64,000 bases of DNA from Lagopus muta. Lineage: Eukaryota > Chordata > Aves > Galliformes > Phasianidae. The stretch spans positions 14,985,505-15,049,504 of the forward strand of contig NC_064434.1 in NCBI RefSeq assembly GCF_023343835.1, given 5' to 3'. Of this stretch, positions 62,601-64,000 are shown piece by piece; positions within the stretch are counted from its first letter, which is position 1; every line of letters begins with the position of its first letter. The translations under genes and the position numbers were made by a program. The notes under the pieces are model-generated. The model ran no database searches. It saw only the letters and a list, made by a program, of their open reading frames with translations, and was not told where the DNA came from.

Positions 62601-64000
62601 TAAGAGGGATTTGATAGGCATCTAAGTCAGTAGATACTGGATGATCATTGCTGATCATTTGTGCCATCATTGTAAGTCGGTTTTTTTAGTTCTTCCATGT
62701 GCACACAGCAGCAGTAATGGAAAGTTATATGGGGAGTATAGGCATTACAGTCCCTATAAGCTCAGCTTATATGGTCTGTAACATGAGGAGGTCAAAAACT
62801 CTATTTTTCTTTCATAGATACACTGAATTACAACACCTTGGGGTGAAACTTCCTGTTCCACACATTGGATCAGGTATATATATTTTTTTTTTTTTACCCC
62901 TAAGACTTTAGCTTCTAATGGATCCAACTTTTTATTCCTTCATAAAACCTGAGCTGCTTGTAAGAGTGGCTTTTATGACTGAAGGGAGACAACTAGAGTT
63001 GGGTTTATGAAATGAATCATGCTGCCTTCATGGTGTTGTCTTTGTTCCTTGTGGGCGTTCTGTTCCAGTCTAACCAACTCATGAGGTGTTTAAAAGTTGT
63101 ATTTTGCCTGTACTCAGAACGTTGTAAGGGTTTGATGTAAGCTTTCAGGAGGTACCCAAGTCTATCACTCCCAGATGTTGAGGTTACCGTATGTGATATT
63201 TGCCAGCTGAATAGCTGCTTGGCTGTGCACGTGTTTTCTGGGTAAGCTTGCACAGTGATGATATCCAGCCCTGCCCTCTGAGTGACTGTTTCATTTGCCT
63301 TCTGGCAAGAGGGTTCACTTTCATGCTGTATTTCAAGGCAAGCTGTATGTCTGAGATGGTCGTGCAGCTCAGGGCAGAGCTTTTGCTAGCTGAGGCCAAG
63401 TGAAGATGGTGATTGAGAAAAGGCTGAATGTTGAATTTTGCTTTGTTTGCATCAAGTCCTGTGGTGCAATAGGAGTGTATCTGTAGGATGTTGTTGCTAA
63501 TGAAGACCCATCACTGATGCTGTGATGATTTTAGGAAATTCTGCTGCTGAGGTCTAGTCCACAGGCCAGATGTCCCATTTCCTTTGGAACGTATCTTCTG
63601 GTTCAGTTCAGGTTAAATTACAATATGTATGTATCTGATTTGTGTGGACACTGCTGTATCATGCATCATCTTTAAGTGAGGATGCTTGGGAGGCAGCTTT
63701 CAGCAGCCCGCCTGTCTGCCCTGCAGCGTGGTATAGATGCTGGAATTGGAAGTGAGCAGGATGGGCTTTGGATGCCTAGAGTCTCTCTTTACTTCCTATA
63801 GGACCAGCAGGGGGTTAATCTTATTTCCATGTGAAATGAGTTGGTACTTTGGATAGCTGGAGTGGCAGGAATCTGTGCTTTGGGCTGAAGCAATAACTGG
63901 TAATTGCAAACAGGTGAGCATCGAGTTTGTTGTAGAAATGCCGTGTTTTGTTTCTTTTTAAAACGTAAGCAATCAGATATTCTAAGTGTCTATGAAGTGA

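Larger units (their letters stand above)
51819..64000 (+). other. MBOAT2 intron 1 (5' part, runs off the window)
   Basis: The intron begins with the donor GTGAGG after codon 24. I saw no acceptor followed by the expected second exon (which should encode the first membrane segment), so at least 12.2 kb of the window is intron. It contains CR1 fragments, a mariner relic, an octamer microsatellite and one CpG-enriched stretch with minus-strand coding character, listed separately. The gaps between these (for example 52,170-53,860, 54,190-55,860, 56,900-58,350, 60,335-61,240 and 62,000-64,000) show nothing I can name. Confidence 0.8.

Noticed and set aside
62600..62670. Possible CR1 3' end (gatttgataggcatc, ctggatgatcattgc)
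   Set aside because: Lacks both the octamer tail and the ccaacc segment; resemblance too short.
1..64000. Prokaryotic-style features: operons, CRISPR arrays, phage or plasmid genes, riboswitches; also tRNA or rRNA genes
   Set aside because: None is present: composition, CR1 and mariner elements, and the split gene all show a vertebrate nuclear chromosome, and no RNA gene fold was recognised.

Overview
This window looks like a piece of a bird chromosome, most likely a galliform such as chicken. Three things point there: (1) many truncated copies of the avian LINE CR1, recognisable from their reverse-transcriptase C-terminus, the conserved 3' region and the (ATTCTATG/ATTCTGTG) octamer tail; (2) an internally deleted mariner element of the Galluhop type; (3) one strong CpG island holding the first coding exon of a gene I recognise as MBOAT2. 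There are no operons, phage genes, CRISPR arrays or other prokaryotic features.

Layout. Positions 1 to about 50,900 are AT-rich non-coding DNA upstream of MBOAT2. I find no credible protein-coding exon there; the open frames are what chance gives in AT-rich DNA or lie inside CR1 copies. CR1 fragments of several ages and both orientations sit at 0.3-0.8, 9.1-9.4 (ancient), 11.6, 19.8-20.9 (nested), 23.0, 23.8-24.1 (ancient), 26.5, 27.4-28.5 (nested), 30.2-30.5, 31.6-31.9, 42.7-43.2 and 48.1-48.4 kb, with a last piece at 50.8 kb next to the CpG island. The stretch 31.9-42.7 kb has no CR1 I can recognise, but holds a CpG-rich block (36.6-37.4 kb) that I cannot assign.

Positions 50.9-52.2 kb are a CpG-island promoter with a GC box, two inverted CCAAT boxes and a GCC-rich 5' leader. 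MBOAT2 coding begins at 51,747 on the + strand and runs 24 codons to a consensus splice donor. The rest of the window (51,819-64,000, at least 12.2 kb) is intron 1. It carries more CR1 copies (one with 18 perfect copies of its tail octamer), the mariner relic at 59.8-60.3 kb, and a CpG-enriched stretch at 61.25-61.8 kb that reads on the minus strand like a decayed coding sequence.

Only one gene is present, and only its first exon, so nothing can be said about genes working together. I found no new biological system. The most useful leads are the nested insertions, the octamer expansion, the unexplained 23-bp inverted repeat at 7.36/8.65 kb, and the CpG-rich blocks at 36.6-37.4 and 61.25-61.8 kb.
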